Assembly: GCA_050697195.1 (NCBI GenBank)
Contig: JBOGZL010000235.1
Span: 1-6,776 of the forward strand
Length of the DNA stretch: 6,776 nucleotides
Direction: 5' to 3'
Source of the DNA: DASPWW01 sp050697195
Lineage (GTDB): Bacteria; Actinomycetota; Thermoleophilia; Solirubrobacterales; 70-9
Below the pieces are notes generated by a model. That model was not told the origin of the DNA and did not search any database. It was given only the letters and a program-made list of their open reading frames with translations. Shown one piece after another: positions 5,613 through 6,776 of this stretch. Position 1 is the stretch's first letter. Every line of letters starts with the position of its first letter. A program made the position numbers and the translations under genes.

Positions 5613-6776
5613 TTGGTCTCCCGACAGCTTCCGCCAGGCCCGCGCCAACCGAAGGCGCTCCAGACCCTGGGCTGGTGGGCGCGGCCGGTGTCGTTCTTCG
5701 AGCGCTGTCGCGCACGCTACGGCAAGCGCTTCACGCTGCGGCTCGCCGGGCAGCCCCCGCTGGTGATGCTGTCCGATCCCGACGAGGTGAAAGAGCTCTT
5801 CACCGCGCCACCCGACGTGCTCCACCCCGGGGAGGGCGCATCGCGGATCCTCGAGCCGGTGGTCGGGCGCAACTCGGTGATCCTGCTCGACGAGGGCGAT
5901 CACATCGAGCAGCGCAAACTGATGCTGCCCGCGTTCCACGGGGAGAAGATGGAGCGCCTCTCCGGGCTGGTCACGGACGTCGCGGAACGCGAGATCGCGG
6001 CCTGGCCGCGCGGAGAGCCGTTCGCGGTCCATCCTCGGCTCCAGGCCCTGACCCTGGAGGTAATCCTCCGGGCGGTGTTCGGGCTCGACCCGGGCCCACG
6101 GCTCGAAGCGCTCCGCGACCGGCTCACCGAGATCCTGGAGTTCGGGTCGAATCCGCTCGCGATGCTTCCCCCGCTTCAGCGCCTCTTCGGCGGGCACGGC
6201 GCGTTCGCGCGCTTCGTGCGCCAGCGCGAGGAGACGGACGCGCTCCTGTTCGAGCTCATCGACGAGCGGCGCGACGACGAGGGCGATCGCGACGACGTGC
6301 TCGCGTTGCTGCTCGCCGCCCGCCACGAGGACGGATCGCCGATGTCCCGGGAGGAGCTGCGCGACGAGCTGATGACGCTGCTGGTCGCGGGCCACGAGAC
6401 GACCGCCTCGGAGCTGGCGTGGGCGTTCGAGCGCCTCGCCCGCTCGCCGGCGGCGCTGTATCGGCTTCGCGACGAGACCGAGGTCGACGGTGGAGACGAC
6501 TACCTCACCGCGACGGTGCAGGAGACGCTCCGCCGGCGCCCGGTGCTCCCGAACGCGGCGCCCCGCCTCGTCAAGCGCCCGGTCGAGGTCGGCGGGTGGA
6601 CCTACCCGCCCGGCGCGTGCCTGGTCGCGGCCACCTACCTGATCCACCACGACCCCGAGATATACCCCGACCCGTACGCGTTCCGCCCCGAGCGATTCGT
6701 GGATCGGTCGCCGGGCACCTACACCTGGATCCCGTTCGGGGGCGGCCGCCGCCGCTGCCTGGGAGCGAGCTTCGCG
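5613..6776 (+). CDS. Cytochrome P450, C-terminus cut by window edge
   Basis: 388 residues are present and the frame is open at the right edge. All core P450 signatures are seen: the proline-rich N-terminus (LPPGPRQPKALQ), the C-helix region HIEQRKLMLPAFHGEKM, the I-helix oxygen-activation motif AGHETT (259-264), the K-helix E-x-x-R (ETLR, Glu304/Arg307), PERF (359-362), and the haem-binding loop FGGGRRRCLG with the proximal ligand Cys382. Roughly the last 40-60 residues, the L-helix and C-terminal strands, are missing. No membrane anchor is present, so a soluble three-component bacterial monooxygenase is likely. AFHGEKM and the overall style recall actinobacterial families near mycobacterial CYP138, an assignment from memory. 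The start is TTG 5613, six bases after a perfect AGGAGG; the ATG at 5590 is out of frame. No redox partner gene lies in the window. The substrate is unknown. Confidence 0.95.
   Translation, partial: MVSRQLPPGPRQPKALQTLGWWARPVSFFERCRARYGKRFTLRLAGQPPLVMLSDPDEVKELFTAPPDVLHPGEGASRILEPVVGRNSVILLDEGDHIEQRKLMLPAFHGEKMERLSGLVTDVAEREIAAWPRGEPFAVHPRLQALTLEVILRAVFGLDPGPRLEALRDRLTEILEFGSNPLAMLPPLQRLFGGHGAFARFVRQREETDALLFELIDERRDDEGDRDDVLALLLAARHEDGSPMSREELRDELMTLLVAGHETTASELAWAFERLARSPAALYRLRDETEVDGGDDYLTATVQETLRRRPVLPNAAPRLVKRPVEVGGWTYPPGACLVAATYLIHHDPEIYPDPYAFRPERFVDRSPGTYTWIPFGGGRRRCLGASFA

Noticed and set aside
4956..6650. 564-codon open frame on the minus strand across the P450 gene
   Set aside because: It lies antisense to a P450 with every signature motif intact and overlaps the cupin gene in another frame. 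Its product is low-complexity and Arg/Glu/Pro/His-rich with no domain. Long antisense frames are a by-product of G/C third positions.

Overview
The window is very GC-rich DNA with short gaps, frequent GTG/TTG starts and a strong G/C third-position bias. This fits a high-GC actinobacterium. The PspC-type sensor operon and the P450 style also fit Actinomycetota, perhaps a Thermoleophilia/Solirubrobacterales-like lineage, but that finer placement is a guess from protein style. I see no RNA gene, transposon, CRISPR array, prophage or plasmid function. No gene-free stretch exceeds 100 bases.

Layout. (1) The 3' end of a plus-strand gene for a COG4315-type secreted repeat protein enters from the left edge and stops at 350. 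(2) A minus-strand block from 4922 down to 347 looks like one five-gene operon. In transcription order it holds a PspC-domain multi-pass membrane protein with a LiaF-like C-terminal domain, a 66-residue two-helix membrane protein, a PspC-fused histidine kinase, a NarL/LuxR-type response regulator, and a flavin amine oxidase-like protein. (3) Upstream, at 5006-5512, lies a minus-strand single-domain cupin gene. (4) Diverging from it is a plus-strand cytochrome P450 starting at TTG 5613, cut by the right edge just after its haem-binding cysteine.

How the parts may work together. The operon resembles a three-component envelope-stress circuit: a membrane modulator (PspC plus LiaF-like), a kinase with its own PspC sensor region, and a DNA-binding regulator. 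A direct repeat and a -10-like hexamer just upstream of the operon could be an autoregulatory site. The amine oxidase start lies two bases after the regulator stop, so its output is tied to the signalling genes, which is the least expected part of the arrangement. Its stop codon overlaps the stop of the convergent repeat-protein gene in a shared CTAG.

The cupin and P450 share a 100-base divergent control region with two overlapping perfect inverted repeats, a good operator candidate. I found no clearly new kind of system. The most noteworthy items are the oxidase-coupled PspC/LiaF-like signalling operon and the nested dyads between cupin and P450.
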